Origin: DASRBN01 sp035294305 | Lineage (GTDB): Bacteria; Chloroflexota; Ktedonobacteria; Ktedonobacterales; Ktedonobacteraceae | Length of the DNA: 64,000 bases | Assembly (NCBI GenBank): GCA_035294305.1 | Contig: DATGLD010000025.1 | Location: 62,001 to 126,000 of the forward strand | Direction of reading: 5' to 3' | Shown: positions 44,750-53,955 of the stretch, in pieces | Position numbering within the stretch: the stretch's first letter is position 1 | How the letters are laid out: every line of letters starts with the position of its first letter | Notes under the pieces: model-generated | The model's input: only the letters and a program-made list of their open reading frames with translations | Databases searched by the model: none | What the model was told of the DNA's origin: nothing | Made by a program: the position numbers and the translations under genes

Positions 44750-47278
44750 ATGCCACAACAGGAACCGGCCAGCATCGATGCTGGCACGCCAGAACAAGGG
44801 CAACAAACCCAACAAAGGTCATCATCTCAACTCGCACATGTGCGACCGCCCAGGTATGATTTCGCGCGCTTCGAGGAGAAGTGGCGCGAGCGCTGGGAGC
44901 AGCAGCATCTCTACCAGGTAGACCTGGAACGCGCTGAACGCCCCTACTACAACCTCATGATGTTCCCCTACCCTTCCGCTGAGGGATTGCATGTGGGCAA
45001 CATGTATTCCTACGTTGGCTCGGATATTCATGGACGCTGGATGAGCATGCAAGGGTATGATGTCTTCGAGCCGATGGGATTCGACGCTTTCGGCATCCAT
45101 AGCGAAAACTTCGCCATCAAGCGCGGCGTGCATCCTATGCAGCTTACCGCGCGCAACGTCGAACATTTTCGCGAACAGCAGTTGAAGCGCATCGGCAATC
45201 GCTTCGACTGGTCGCACGAAGTGCATACCACCGACCCGCGCTACTATAAATGGACGCAGTGGGTTTTCCTGCAATTGTTCAAAGCTGGATTGGCCGAACG
45301 CAAGACCGCGCCGGTCAACTGGTGTCCAAAGGACAAGACTGTGCTGGCCGATGAACAGGTGATTGCCGGTCGCTGCGAGCGCTGCGGGACGCTGGTAGAG
45401 CGGCGCTGGCTGGAACAGTGGTTCCTGAAACTGACCGCTTACGCGCAGCGGCTCCTGGACAACCTGGAATGGCTCGACTGGTCGGAGCGCGTCAAAACGG
45501 CCCAGCGCAACTGGATAGGCCGTTCAGAGGGACTCGAATTTGAGATGCAGATCGATAGTTTGCCGGGCGAGAGCGTACAGGTCTATACGACGCGCCCGGA
45601 TACCATCTTCGGCATGACCTTCGTAGCGCTGGCCCCACTTCACCCGCTCATCACGCGCATCACAGCGAGCGAGTACCTTGCGGCTGTCACCGCCTACCAG
45701 CAGAAGGCCAACCGTCCACACGACGACGAGCAGCGTGTCATGACGGGCGTCTTCACCGGAGCTTTTGCCCTGCATCCCCTGGCCGGCGAGCGCATTCCCA
45801 TCTGGGTAGCCGATTTCGTCCTGGAAGGCTACGGCGCGGGCGCGATCATGGGCGTTCCGGCGCACGATGAACGCGACATGGCCTTCGCGAAAGCCATGGG
45901 GCTGCCGGTGCGCGTGGTAGTTATCCCACCCGATGACGATGCAGCACTGTTTGTGGAACAGGTGCAGCAAACCGGAGAAGCATATGTGCAACCGGGAATG
46001 CTGATCGACTCCGCCGCGTATTCAGGCATGACTTCTGCACAGGCCAGCGACGCCATTGCTGCCTGGTTCGAGGAGCGTGGTAGTGGCAAGCGGGCCGCGA
46101 AATACCACCTGCGCGACTGGCTCATCAGCCGTCAAAGGTACTGGGGGCCGCCTATTCCAATCATCTACTGCCCGCGGCATGGAGCCGTACCGGTGCCGGA
46201 AGACCAGCTGCCGGTTCTCCTACCCAGCACGGAAAACTGGATGCCCACCGGAACCGGAGCGTCACCGCTCGCAGCCATCGAGGAGTTCGTCACGACGACC
46301 TGCCCCATCTGCGGCCAATCGGCCAGGCGCGAAACGGATGTCAGCGATAATTTCCTGGACTCAGCCTGGTACCACCTGCGCTACCTGTCTCACGATGACG
46401 AGGCGCAGGCCTGGGACCCGGCCCTAGCGCGCAAGTGGCTGCCGGTTGACATGTACATCGGCGGCCTGGAACACAGCGTTCTGCACCTGATGTACGCACG
46501 CTTTATCACAATGGCGCTGCACGATCTTGGCTACCTGGAGTTCGAGGAGCCCTTCAAACGCTTCCGTGCCAACGGCACAATTACGAAGGATGGCGCGAAG
46601 ATCTCCAAATCGAGGGGGAACGTCGTCAACCCGGACGAGTACATCGCGCGCTTCGGCGCGGATGTGTTCAGAGTCTACTTGATGTTCATGGGACCTTATG
46701 ATGCCGGCGGCGATTTCAGCGACCGGGGCATCGGCGGGGTCGTGCGCTTCCTTGACCGCGCCTGGTCGCTGGTCACGCGCCAGGCCGCGCGCGTGGTCGA
46801 GGAAGCTGTCCAGGGAGATGCGCGGCGTGTCCTTCACCAAACCATCAAGCGCGTCACCGAAGATATCGCTGCTCTAAAATACAATACTGCTGTTGCCGCG
46901 CTGATGGAGTTGCTCAACAGCCTGGAAAGCAGGCAAGGCGTCACACGCGAGGAGCTGCGCACGCTGTTGCTGCTCATGGCACCCCTGGCTCCCTACATCA
47001 CTGAGGAACTCTGGGAGCGCATGGGCCAGCCTGGCTCGATCCACACTGCATCCTGGCCCGTATTCGATACTGGCGCTATCCGCAGCGAGACGCTTTCACT
47101 GGCCGTACAGGTCAACGGTCGCGTGCGTGGCCGCATCGAAGTCGCGTACAACACGCCCGAAGCCGAGATCAAACGGCTGGCGCTAGAGGCTCCCAGAGTA
47201 CAAGCATATATAGATGGGCAGCAGGTGAGCCGCGTAATCTATGTGCCGGAGCGGTTGGTGAATATTGTGACGGAGTGA
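44750..47278 (+). CDS. leuS: Leucyl-tRNA synthetase
   Basis: 842 residues from the ATG at 44750, with CAAGGAGGAGCG upstream. Class I synthetase: HIGH motif as L-H-V-G-N (in P-S-A-E-G-L-H-V-G-N), a CP1 editing domain (~235-420, T-R-P-D-T-I-F-G-M-T), KMSKS as A-K-I-S-K-S-R-G-N, and a C-terminal tRNA-binding domain. It charges tRNA-Leu and hydrolyses mis-charged products. It is controlled by the upstream T-box. An N-terminal Gln/Pro/Ala-rich extension of ~45 residues precedes the catalytic start (Y-D-F-A-R-F-E-E-K-W). Confidence 0.96.
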   Translation: MPQQEPASIDAGTPEQGQQTQQRSSSQLAHVRPPRYDFARFEEKWRERWEQQHLYQVDLERAERPYYNLMMFPYPSAEGLHVGNMYSYVGSDIHGRWMSMQGYDVFEPMGFDAFGIHSENFAIKRGVHPMQLTARNVEHFREQQLKRIGNRFDWSHEVHTTDPRYYKWTQWVFLQLFKAGLAERKTAPVNWCPKDKTVLADEQVIAGRCERCGTLVERRWLEQWFLKLTAYAQRLLDNLEWLDWSERVKTAQRNWIGRSEGLEFEMQIDSLPGESVQVYTTRPDTIFGMTFVALAPLHPLITRITASEYLAAVTAYQQKANRPHDDEQRVMTGVFTGAFALHPLAGERIPIWVADFVLEGYGAGAIMGVPAHDERDMAFAKAMGLPVRVVVIPPDDDAALFVEQVQQTGEAYVQPGMLIDSAAYSGMTSAQASDAIAAWFEERGSGKRAAKYHLRDWLISRQRYWGPPIPIIYCPRHGAVPVPEDQLPVLLPSTENWMPTGTGASPLAAIEEFVTTTCPICGQSARRETDVSDNFLDSAWYHLRYLSHDDEAQAWDPALARKWLPVDMYIGGLEHSVLHLMYARFITMALHDLGYLEFEEPFKRFRANGTITKDGAKISKSRGNVVNPDEYIARFGADVFRVYLMFMGPYDAGGDFSDRGIGGVVRFLDRAWSLVTRQAARVVEEAVQGDARRVLHQTIKRVTEDIAALKYNTAVAALMELLNSLESRQGVTREELRTLLLLMAPLAPYITEELWERMGQPGSIHTASWPVFDTGAIRSETLSLAVQVNGRVRGRIEVAYNTPEAEIKRLALEAPRVQAYIDGQQVSRVIYVPERLVNIVTE

Positions 47279-47287
47279 GAAAGGCGC

Positions 47288-47333
47288 GAATTTCAATCCC
47301 CGCCGGGAAGTCGGGAAAAGGCCTGGTTCCTGC
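47288..47333 (+). repeat. Dispersed element, copy B
   Basis: 46 nt immediately downstream of leuS, 38 of 46 identical to copy A at 30272-30317, without gaps. It begins GAATTTCAATCCC. Similarity fades over the next 60 nt but reappears at AAGGGCAA near 47377. Confidence 0.6.
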
Positions 47334-47371
47334 GGCTTCTCTGTGGAAGAGTATAGCGGCCAAATCCGAAC

Positions 47372-47581
47372 ATGTCAAGGGCAAATGTACTAGACTTTCC
47401 CGTGATTCATAAAAACATCGATCTGATCGAAATGCAAACGCTTGACTTAACAGAGATCATCGAGCAGAAAGCTAAAGAGGCGTATCACCATATCCGCCCT
47501 CCGGTGCTGGTAGAAGATATCTCGCTGCGATTTCTGACATTGGGCATGAAGAAACTTGAGGTATTTTTATCTTCCCTGTAG
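47372..47581 (+). CDS. Small hypothetical protein (doubtful)
   Basis: 69 residues (V-L-D-F-P-V-I-H-K-N-I-D at the start, M-K-K-L-E-V-F-L-S-S-L at the end), amphipathic, no motif. There is no clear ribosome binding site. The start region overlaps the tail of the dispersed repeat, and the stop TAG begins another repeat motif (TAGGGGCGG). It could be a real small protein or a chance frame. Confidence 0.25.
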   Translation: MSRANVLDFPVIHKNIDLIEMQTLDLTEIIEQKAKEAYHHIRPPVLVEDISLRFLTLGMKKLEVFLSSL

Positions 47582-47637
47582 GGGCGGTGATACTCTCTCC
47601 CGGACACTTTTTATATCGGGTAATATCTCCGCCCTGT
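47579..47637. repeat. Imperfect inverted element starting at a stop codon
   Basis: GGGGCGGTGATA pairs imperfectly with TATCTCCGCCC (GGGCGG/CCGCCC outer stem), with an internal CCCGGA/TCGGG pairing. It lies between leuS and the convergent glyS and may act as a bidirectional terminator or repeat. Confidence 0.4.
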
Positions 47638-47684
47638 AGGGATTCCCGATTCGATGGGACAAATTTATCTGGAAATCCGACGTT

Positions 47685-49061
47685 CTATACGTAATTCCAG
47701 GTAACACGCTGCAACAGGTAGGAAGGCAGTTCGTTCATGGGCAGGCGAATCTGGGTCATGCCATCGCGCTCGCGCACTGTGACCGTCGAATCCTCAAGGG
47801 TCTGGAAATCGACGGTGACGCAGAACGGCGTGCCGATCTCGTCCTGGCGGCGATAGCGGCGACCGATATTGGCCACATCATCGTACTGCGCGACCATGAA
47901 GCGTTTCAAACGGTTATGGATATCCTTTGCGGTCGTTACCAGTTCCTCTTTGTTCTTCTGCAAGGGCAATACCGCGACCTTGACGGGCGCCAGCCAGGGA
48001 TGCAGGCGCAGCACAGTGCGACCCTCCTTATCCTTGCCCGATGGTGGCTCTTCCTCGTAGGCATCGAGCAGCAGGTTCAGGAAAGTGCGATCTACGCCGC
48101 CGGAGGTCTCGACGATCCAGGGAATGTACCGCTCTTTGGTCTCCGGGTCGGTATAGCTCAGGTCGTGGCCGCTGTACTCGCTGTGGCGCGAAAGGTCCCA
48201 GTCTTGCCGCCAGTGAATGCCCTCCCATTCCTGCCAGCCCAGCACGGTTCGATACTCGATGTCGAAAGCTTGCTTCGCGTAATGGGCCAGCTCATCGGGC
48301 GCGTGAGCGCGGAAGCGCAGGCGATCCTTGTGGTTGATGATGCCCTCATACCACTTGAAGCGGAACTCTTTCCAGTAATCAAACCACTTCTGCATCTCGC
48401 TCGGATGCACGAAGAATTGCAGGTCCCACTGCTCGAATTCGCGCTGGCGGAAGAGGAAGTTGCCGGGCGTTACCTCGTTGCGGAACGCCTTACCGATCTG
48501 ACAAATGCCGAAAGGTATCTGCATGCGCGAGGACTTCAGTACGTTATCGTAGTCCAGGTAGATGTTCTGGCAGGCCTCGCCGCGCAGGTAGGTCTTCATG
48601 CGCTCGCCCTCGACAACGCCGATGTACGTTTCCATCATCAGGTTGAAGAGGCGCGGCTCCGTCAGCTCGCCGCCGCATTCGGGGCATTTATTCTGCTCGA
48701 CGTTCTCTACCGGCAGGTGATCCAGGCGGAAACGCCGCTTGCAGTTTTTGCAGTCCACGAGCCGGTCAACGAAATTCTCAACGTGGCCGCTGGCCTCCCA
48801 CACGCGCGGGTGGGTGATGATATTGCCCTCGATACCGACGACGTTATCATTCGTCTGCACCATCGACCACCACCAGTAGCGACGGATGTTGTTGCGCAAT
48901 TCGACGCCGAGCGGCCCGAAGTCATAGATGCCGGAGACGCCACCGTAGATTTCGGAGTTGGGGTAGACGAAGCCGCGCCGCTTGCATAGCGAAACGATCT
49001 TCTCGATGGGAACAAGCGGAGTGTCCTCTGCTGCTTGAACCTTGTCCTCTGTCTGTGTCAT
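47685..49061 (-). CDS. glyQS: Glycyl-tRNA synthetase (single-chain, class II)
   Basis: 458 residues from the ATG at 49061 with AGGAAAGG upstream. The frame reaches 49118, but that part belongs to the leader. Class II motifs: motif 1 region G-I-Y-D-F-G-P-L-G, motif 2 R-N-E-V-T-P-G-N-F-L-F-R-Q-R-E-F-E-Q, motif 3 in S-G-G-V-D-R-T-F-L. A zinc-binding-like region C-K-N-C-K-R-R-F...C-P-E-C-G-G lies at ~100-140. The C-terminal anticodon-binding domain follows. This is the homodimeric, eukaryote/archaea-like type, also found in many bacteria. Controlled by an upstream T-box. Confidence 0.95.
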   Translation of the reverse strand: MTQTEDKVQAAEDTPLVPIEKIVSLCKRRGFVYPNSEIYGGVSGIYDFGPLGVELRNNIRRYWWWSMVQTNDNVVGIEGNIITHPRVWEASGHVENFVDRLVDCKNCKRRFRLDHLPVENVEQNKCPECGGELTEPRLFNLMMETYIGVVEGERMKTYLRGEACQNIYLDYDNVLKSSRMQIPFGICQIGKAFRNEVTPGNFLFRQREFEQWDLQFFVHPSEMQKWFDYWKEFRFKWYEGIINHKDRLRFRAHAPDELAHYAKQAFDIEYRTVLGWQEWEGIHWRQDWDLSRHSEYSGHDLSYTDPETKERYIPWIVETSGGVDRTFLNLLLDAYEEEPPSGKDKEGRTVLRLHPWLAPVKVAVLPLQKNKEELVTTAKDIHNRLKRFMVAQYDDVANIGRRYRRQDEIGTPFCVTVDFQTLEDSTVTVRERDGMTQIRLPMNELPSYLLQRVTWNYV

Positions 49062-49420
49062 GAGTGGTTTCTTTCCTTTCCTCAAAACATACTTGTTGAG
49101 GTCGAACCACTCAGGCAAATTACACCTATTTGAGTGGCTACCTCAAAAAAATTCCCCAGGCGTTCAATTTCTTTCTACAAAACGCCCAGGGACGAATACA
49201 TGCCGTTGCAGGCCTGGGGCAACTACAAAGTGCGGCATGATGCGCGGTTCCACCCTGCTTCTTCACCCAATCGTGTGAAGCCACTCATTGAATCCAGCTC
49301 CGAAGCGCCCTTCACCTGCTGCGAATAACCGGCATCGCACCATTCGCCGGCTCTCTGCTATCCCTGGCAGGCTACTCCTCTTCATCATCACTGGAGGATA
49401 TATGTTTGTACGCGTGTAGT
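49062..49420 (-). ncRNA. T-box riboswitch leader of glyQS
   Basis: On the minus strand the T-box motif AGGGTGGAACCGCG is at 49256-49243, followed by a terminator-like hairpin (CCTGGGCGTTTT arm near 49191 pairing with CGCCTGGGG near 49154) and a T-run at 49152-49145. The upstream part (to ~49420) has paired segments consistent with a short Stem I. A further hairpin at 49096-49146 lies between the T-run and the ATG. It should sense tRNA-Gly charging. Confidence 0.88.
49096..49146. repeat. Palindrome between the T-box terminator and glyQS start
   Basis: TTGAGGT at 49096-49102 pairs with ACCTCAA at 49140-49146, and CCACTCA at 49107-49113 with TGAGTGG at 49131-49137. It could form a hairpin in the leader mRNA ~35 nt before the start codon. 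Confidence 0.55.
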
Positions 49421-49535
49421 ATATCGCAGTTGAGGGGAAGATGCAATAGTCTGTCCTCCGCTCCTCCGCTTGAACCTTCAGTGCATATGCGCTGAGCGCA
49501 TAGATGTACTGATGCAGGCGGAACTGGTCGTTGTG

Positions 49536-50639
49536 TCAGCACTTTTTAGAAAGGCCTGTGAACGTTCCCAGGTAGGTGTACTGCCCGTTGATGGCCTTGG
49601 ATGGCGACTGGCGGGCAAACCAGCTGAAGAAGGCCACATCTTGCAGGTGATCGCCACTATAGCCGCTCACCGTGAAGGTCACCTCGCCCAGAGGATCACC
49701 AACTTCAAGATAGTTGTTGCAGCCGAACTGCGGAACGATCGGTGATATCCAGTTCGGTACAATGTTGCCGCCGAAAGGGTCATTGAACCACTCGAGTATT
49801 TCGTGGCTCAGTGAGTCGACATCATCGCTGAAGCCGCCCTGAACTCCCTCATCGGCATCATTACTCCAGATGTAGGTTTGCAGGCCAGAGGAATTGTAGA
49901 TTGCCTCGTGATAGCCGCCGAAGCAGCAGTTACGGAGCAGCGGGGCTCCCTGGGTCAGGTACACATTACGGGAGAGGAAAATCGGTAGCATGCTGGGTGT
50001 AAAGCCCAGTGCCGTCAATTCGGCCTGGATTTGCGGATCGAACCAGTTTATGTCGATGAGGCCAATCGTCTCCCCGCTGAATGGATCTTTGATCGTCTGG
50101 CCATCTGCCGAGGGGATATTAATAGTCAGTGTATTCGCAACCGTGGGTGTCCCCACCAGCGCATGATAATTGGGGCTGCTGGTGGAAATATAGTTCCAGA
50201 ACTCCGCGCGGGCGACCGCGTCACCATACTGCGTCGTGCCACTGATGAACGGCGCGTTCTGGAACAGGGGCGAATCTATCGCCTGTGAGACCTGTGATGT
50301 CCCATCGAAGCTTTGTCCATTGGAAAAGACGAGATTCAGAGGAACGATGGTCACCGGAACCGTGGTAGTTGCTGAGCCGTTGGCGGGATTGGTACCTACC
50401 ATCGTATACTTATACTTTTTTCCCTCCGCCTTAAAGGTCGAGGACCAGTGCGGCAAATGTGAAGCTGCAAGAGCAGCGTCAGAAAAGTTGTGATGAAATT
50501 CGATATAACGTGGAGTGCCGTTAACGCCAGCGCCCGCAGAGGCGTGAGCGGGTTGACTCGTCACCGCAAACGCGCTCACTACCAGCGAGGTCACTATCAC
50601 CATGCTGGCAAAAACAAACAGGGGTTTTAAACGTGCCAT
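49536..50639 (-). CDS. Secreted protein with metallopeptidase-like HEILEW motif
   Basis: 367 residues from the ATG at 50639, with AAGGAAGG upstream. The signal peptide (~1-33, V-F-A-S-M-V-I-V-T-S-L-V-V) is cleaved after A-H-A-S. The motif S-H-E-I-L-E-W-F-N-D-P near residue 280 resembles the H-E-x-x-x-W/D-P of secreted zinc-protease-like families, but lacks a second His at H-E-x-x-H. Two adjacent Cys (N-C-C-F-G-G) and later Cys residues suggest disulfides. No confirmed enzyme family. It precedes a propeller gene in the same direction with a 7-nt gap. Confidence 0.7.
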   Translation of the reverse strand: MARLKPLFVFASMVIVTSLVVSAFAVTSQPAHASAGAGVNGTPRYIEFHHNFSDAALAASHLPHWSSTFKAEGKKYKYTMVGTNPANGSATTTVPVTIVPLNLVFSNGQSFDGTSQVSQAIDSPLFQNAPFISGTTQYGDAVARAEFWNYISTSSPNYHALVGTPTVANTLTINIPSADGQTIKDPFSGETIGLIDINWFDPQIQAELTALGFTPSMLPIFLSRNVYLTQGAPLLRNCCFGGYHEAIYNSSGLQTYIWSNDADEGVQGGFSDDVDSLSHEILEWFNDPFGGNIVPNWISPIVPQFGCNNYLEVGDPLGEVTFTVSGYSGDHLQDVAFFSWFARQSPSKAINGQYTYLGTFTGLSKKC

Positions 50640-50664
50640 CTGAAGCCTTCCTTTCATACTGTGT

Positions 50665-51318
50665 TTACGCGCTCAGTGCATAGATGTACTGACCCAGGGA
50701 GCCGACATAGAGCACAGCTGTCGTACTAACCTGGCCACCCGTCTGGTAGCGCCAGAGCAAGGTACCTCTGCTGGCCTTAAGCGCGTACACGTAGTTATCC
50801 TCGGAGCCGACATAGACCACGCCCTTCACTATCCTTGGAGAGGCCTGAACACTGCCACCCGTCTGGTAGCTCCAGAGCAAGGCGCCGCTACTGGCCTTGA
50901 GTGCATACACATAGTTATCGAAGGACCCCACATAGACCACGCCATTGACTACCTCTGGCCAGGAGACGACATTGCCACCCGTCGCATAGCTCCACACTAG
51001 CGTCCCATTGCTGGCATTGAATGCATAGATAGAGTCATCATTGGAGCCGATATAGACCACACCATTGGCCACAGCCGGTGAGGAGTAAACTGCGCCACCC
51101 GTCTGGTAGCGCCACTTGAGTTTCCCGCCTTTTATACCAGGTGCAGATGACTGGCTTCGGTTCTTAGGTTGTCTTACGACTGCCTGTCCATTTGCGGTTG
51201 GCATTTGCTGTAGGGTATGAGATGCGGAACTGGTCGATGCGTACGCAGAAGGGAGACCGGTCAGCAAGACGAGGAGGATGGCAACACTGGTCAAAGTGAG
51301 AAAGACGACTCGTTTCAT
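50665..51318 (-). CDS. Small secreted PQQ-like beta-propeller repeat protein
   Basis: 217 residues. Signal peptide (~1-27, A-I-L-L-V-L-L-T-G-L-P-S-A-Y-A) followed by about four PQQ-like blades of ~40 residues (V-V-Y-V-G-S-x-D-N-Y-V-Y-A-L-K-A-S-x-G-x-L-L-W-S-Y). The repeats are so similar at DNA level (GCCACCCGTCTGGTAGC recurs on the plus strand) that recent tandem amplification or conversion is likely. Only four blades are visible, fewer than a closed propeller (6-8), so it may be truncated or oligomeric. It starts 7 nt upstream of the preceding secreted-protein operon partner. Confidence 0.8.
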   Translation of the reverse strand: MKRVVFLTLTSVAILLVLLTGLPSAYASTSSASHTLQQMPTANGQAVVRQPKNRSQSSAPGIKGGKLKWRYQTGGAVYSSPAVANGVVYIGSNDDSIYAFNASNGTLVWSYATGGNVVSWPEVVNGVVYVGSFDNYVYALKASSGALLWSYQTGGSVQASPRIVKGVVYVGSEDNYVYALKASRGTLLWRYQTGGQVSTTAVLYVGSLGQYIYALSA

Positions 51319-51733
51319 GATGACTTGTTCCTATTTTCTTTGTTAGTGTCCAGGTAGAGCTACCCATCGAGGGTAGGAGTGCGCCCTTGTGGTCGCCCTG
51401 GAGCTCAATCCTTACGAACACCGCTATAGAAACACAAACAAAGGATGACTTTTGGAGAAACGTCCGAAAACGCGGCTCTCATCAAACAATCAAACCCGGT
51501 GCTCTTCTCGTGCCACGGTTCTATAGAAGGCGACTGCGGCCTTGCTCTAGAAAAAGTATACCTACTGGCGATTCAGTTTTGTAGATCGTCACCGGTCGTC
51601 TACCGGTCGTTTCTCTCGGACGTAGGGACGACTTGCCTGTAATGTAGGGGTATGCTAGAATATCAGCTAAAGTTCAGTTTTCTCTTTCGACATCCACCGA
51701 AACGAGCTGAGGAAGGGACGCAACGTTTATCTC
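51319..51733. other. Divergent intergenic region with a direct repeat
   Basis: 415 nt between the propeller gene and the NB-ARC gene. A direct repeat ACCGGTCGT at 51591-51599 and 51602-51610 (11-nt spacing) is the only clear structure. It lies ~125 nt upstream of the NB-ARC start and contains ACCGGT palindromes, so it may be an operator. Confidence 0.4.
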
Positions 51734-53769
51734 ATGCCAAGAAATGAGCGCCTGGTCCGGCACCGCATCGCGCGCAACTGGTATCAGCGGGATGTCGCTG
51801 AACAGTTGGGGGTGACAGTCGTCACAGTCGAGCGCTGGGAACGAGGCTACCAGCAGCCCAGCGCCTATCACCGCGTCAAACTCTGCCAGCTCTTCGGCAC
51901 AAGCCCGGAAGAACTGGGGTTGCTCGAAGTGCTACCAGAGTGTGAAGCCACCGATGCGGGGTCGCACGATACCGCTCTCCCTACTGAGATCGCACTCTGG
52001 ACGGTGCCCTATGCCCGCAATCCCCATTTTACCGGGCGCGACGACCTGCTCGCACAACTGACGCAACAATTCTCTGCACAAGACTCCGGCCAGCCGACGG
52101 GCATCCGCCTGGCTGCTTTGACCCAATCCTACGCGATCAAGGGATTAGGGGGCGTTGGCAAAACCCAGATCGCGGTCGAGTATGCCTACCGTTCGCACCA
52201 GCAAGGGCGGTATACCCATACGATCTGGATCAATGCCGCCAGTGAAGAAGCTATCCTCACGAGCTTTACGCTGATGGCCGACTCCTTGCCGGGCATGGCC
52301 TCCAGCAGCGAGACGGATCAGCGCAAACTGGTGAAAGCGCTCATCCGCTGGCTGGAACAGTGCGAACAACCCTGGTTGCTCATTGTGGACAATGCCGATG
52401 ATTTGTCCTTTGTCCCAACATATCTTCCCGCGCGCGGCAACGGCCATATCCTGTTCACAACACGAGCCAGTGCCGTGGGCTCCCTTGCCCTCTCCATCGA
52501 AGTGGATTGTATGGGGGTGATGGAGGGAACGCACCTCTTACTGCGACGAGCGCTACGTGAGGCGTTAGCCAGCGACTCCGAGATCAACGAGGCCATCAAT
52601 ATTGTGGTGAAGCTCGCGCAATTTCCTCTAGCCCTCGATCAGGCCGGAGCCTACATTGCATCTCTGTGCTTTTCTCGCTCCTGATCACATCCCCCTCGAA
52701 CTGCTGACGGGGGGGGGCTGCTTATTGGCCTCCTCTGCTGCAAGAGGCAGTCGCTCATCCCTTAACGTTCAACCAGATGCTCGAAACGTTGCTGGCTTTC
52801 TCCCTGGTGAAACGGCTGAGTGAGGACCAGCAACTCAGCATACATCGACTGGTGCAAGTGGTACAATTGGAGCGCCTCTCCTCAGAGGAACAACGCCAGT
52901 GGGCCGAGCGGATCGTGCTGGCCGTGAGTGCGCTCTTTCCTCCTGATCCAGCATACGATGTCGCCTCCTGGCCGCAATGTCTCCGGTATCTCGAACAAGT
53001 TCAAGCCTGTGACGCCTTAATCCAACAGCACCAGCTCCTCCTCCCGGAAGCAGCGGATATGCTTGACCGGACGGGAGCGTATCTCGCAAGTTGTGATTTG
53101 CCTGCACTGGCGGAGCCACTCTTCCGGCAGGCCTTGCGTATCTGGGAGCAGCAGTGGGGCCCGGAACACGTTGAAATGGCCTGGCCGCTAAACAACCTGG
53201 CCAATCTCTATACTATTTTAGGCAAGTACGCCCAGGCTGAGCCGCTCTACCAGCGGGCCTTGCGCATCTGGGAACAGTTGGGCCTCAATCATCAACTGGT
53301 GAGCCATCCGCTCAACGGCCTGGGAAACCTGTACAGTGAGCAAGGGAAGTATGCGCAGGCGGAGGAGTGCTACCAACGAGCGCTCAGCACCTGGGAACAG
53401 CAGTTGGGCACGGAGCATGTTGATGTGGCTTCCCCGCTGGGTGGCCTGGGAAACATCTATAGTGCTCAAGGGAAGTATGAGAAAGCGAAGCCACTCTACC
53501 AGCGAGCCCTGTCTATCCGAGAGCAGCAGCTGGGTGCGGAGCATCCTGAAACAGCGGAGATCGTCCATGGCCTGGCGCGGTTTTGGGAGATGCAAGGCAA
53601 CCTCGAGGAAGCAAGAATGTGCTATAGCCGTGCGCTGGCCATTCGCGAGCAGGCGCTTGGAACACAGCATCCCAGAGCCAGAGAGACTCGTACTCGCCTC
53701 ATAGCTCTGCTTCACACAATGGGCGAGCATGAGAACGCAACCCACCTTGAAGTTGCCCAGAGTGAGTAA
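51734..53769 (+). pseudogene. HTH / NB-ARC / TPR signalling ATPase gene, broken by deletion and frameshift
   Basis: An XRE-type helix-turn-helix (~1-65) is followed by an NB-ARC ATPase (P-loop I-K-G-L-G-G-V-G-K-T, Walker B L-L-I-V-D-N-A-D-D). After A-L-D-Q-A-G-A-Y-I the frame changes and the next block (L-C-A-F-L-A-P-D-H-I-P) is in another frame, with ~70 residues of the winged-helix part missing. A third frame begins after the G9 run at 52709-52717 (A-A-Y-W-P-P-L-L-Q-E) and carries TPRs (~53140-53700). One extra or missing G in G9 accounts for the second shift. An STAND-type regulator, now inactive or mis-assembled. Confidence 0.85.
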
Positions 53770-53955
53770 ATGAACCGCATCTATCTCTAGCAAAGCCGCA
53801 ATCTTCCCTCACAGGATGCATGGATCGACAACAAGGGCTTGTGGCATTACAGATAAGGGAGTTGCAACAACATAGCCTGATGTCGAACTTTAGCGGTTCA
53901 TACCTCCTGGCATCCGCATATCAGCTCAATATCACAAACCGGCGCACGTTTCCCT

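Noticed and set aside
47916..48989. 357-residue frame antisense to glyQS
   Set aside because: Shadow of a conserved synthetase gene; composition repetitive in V, A, L, D with no fold.
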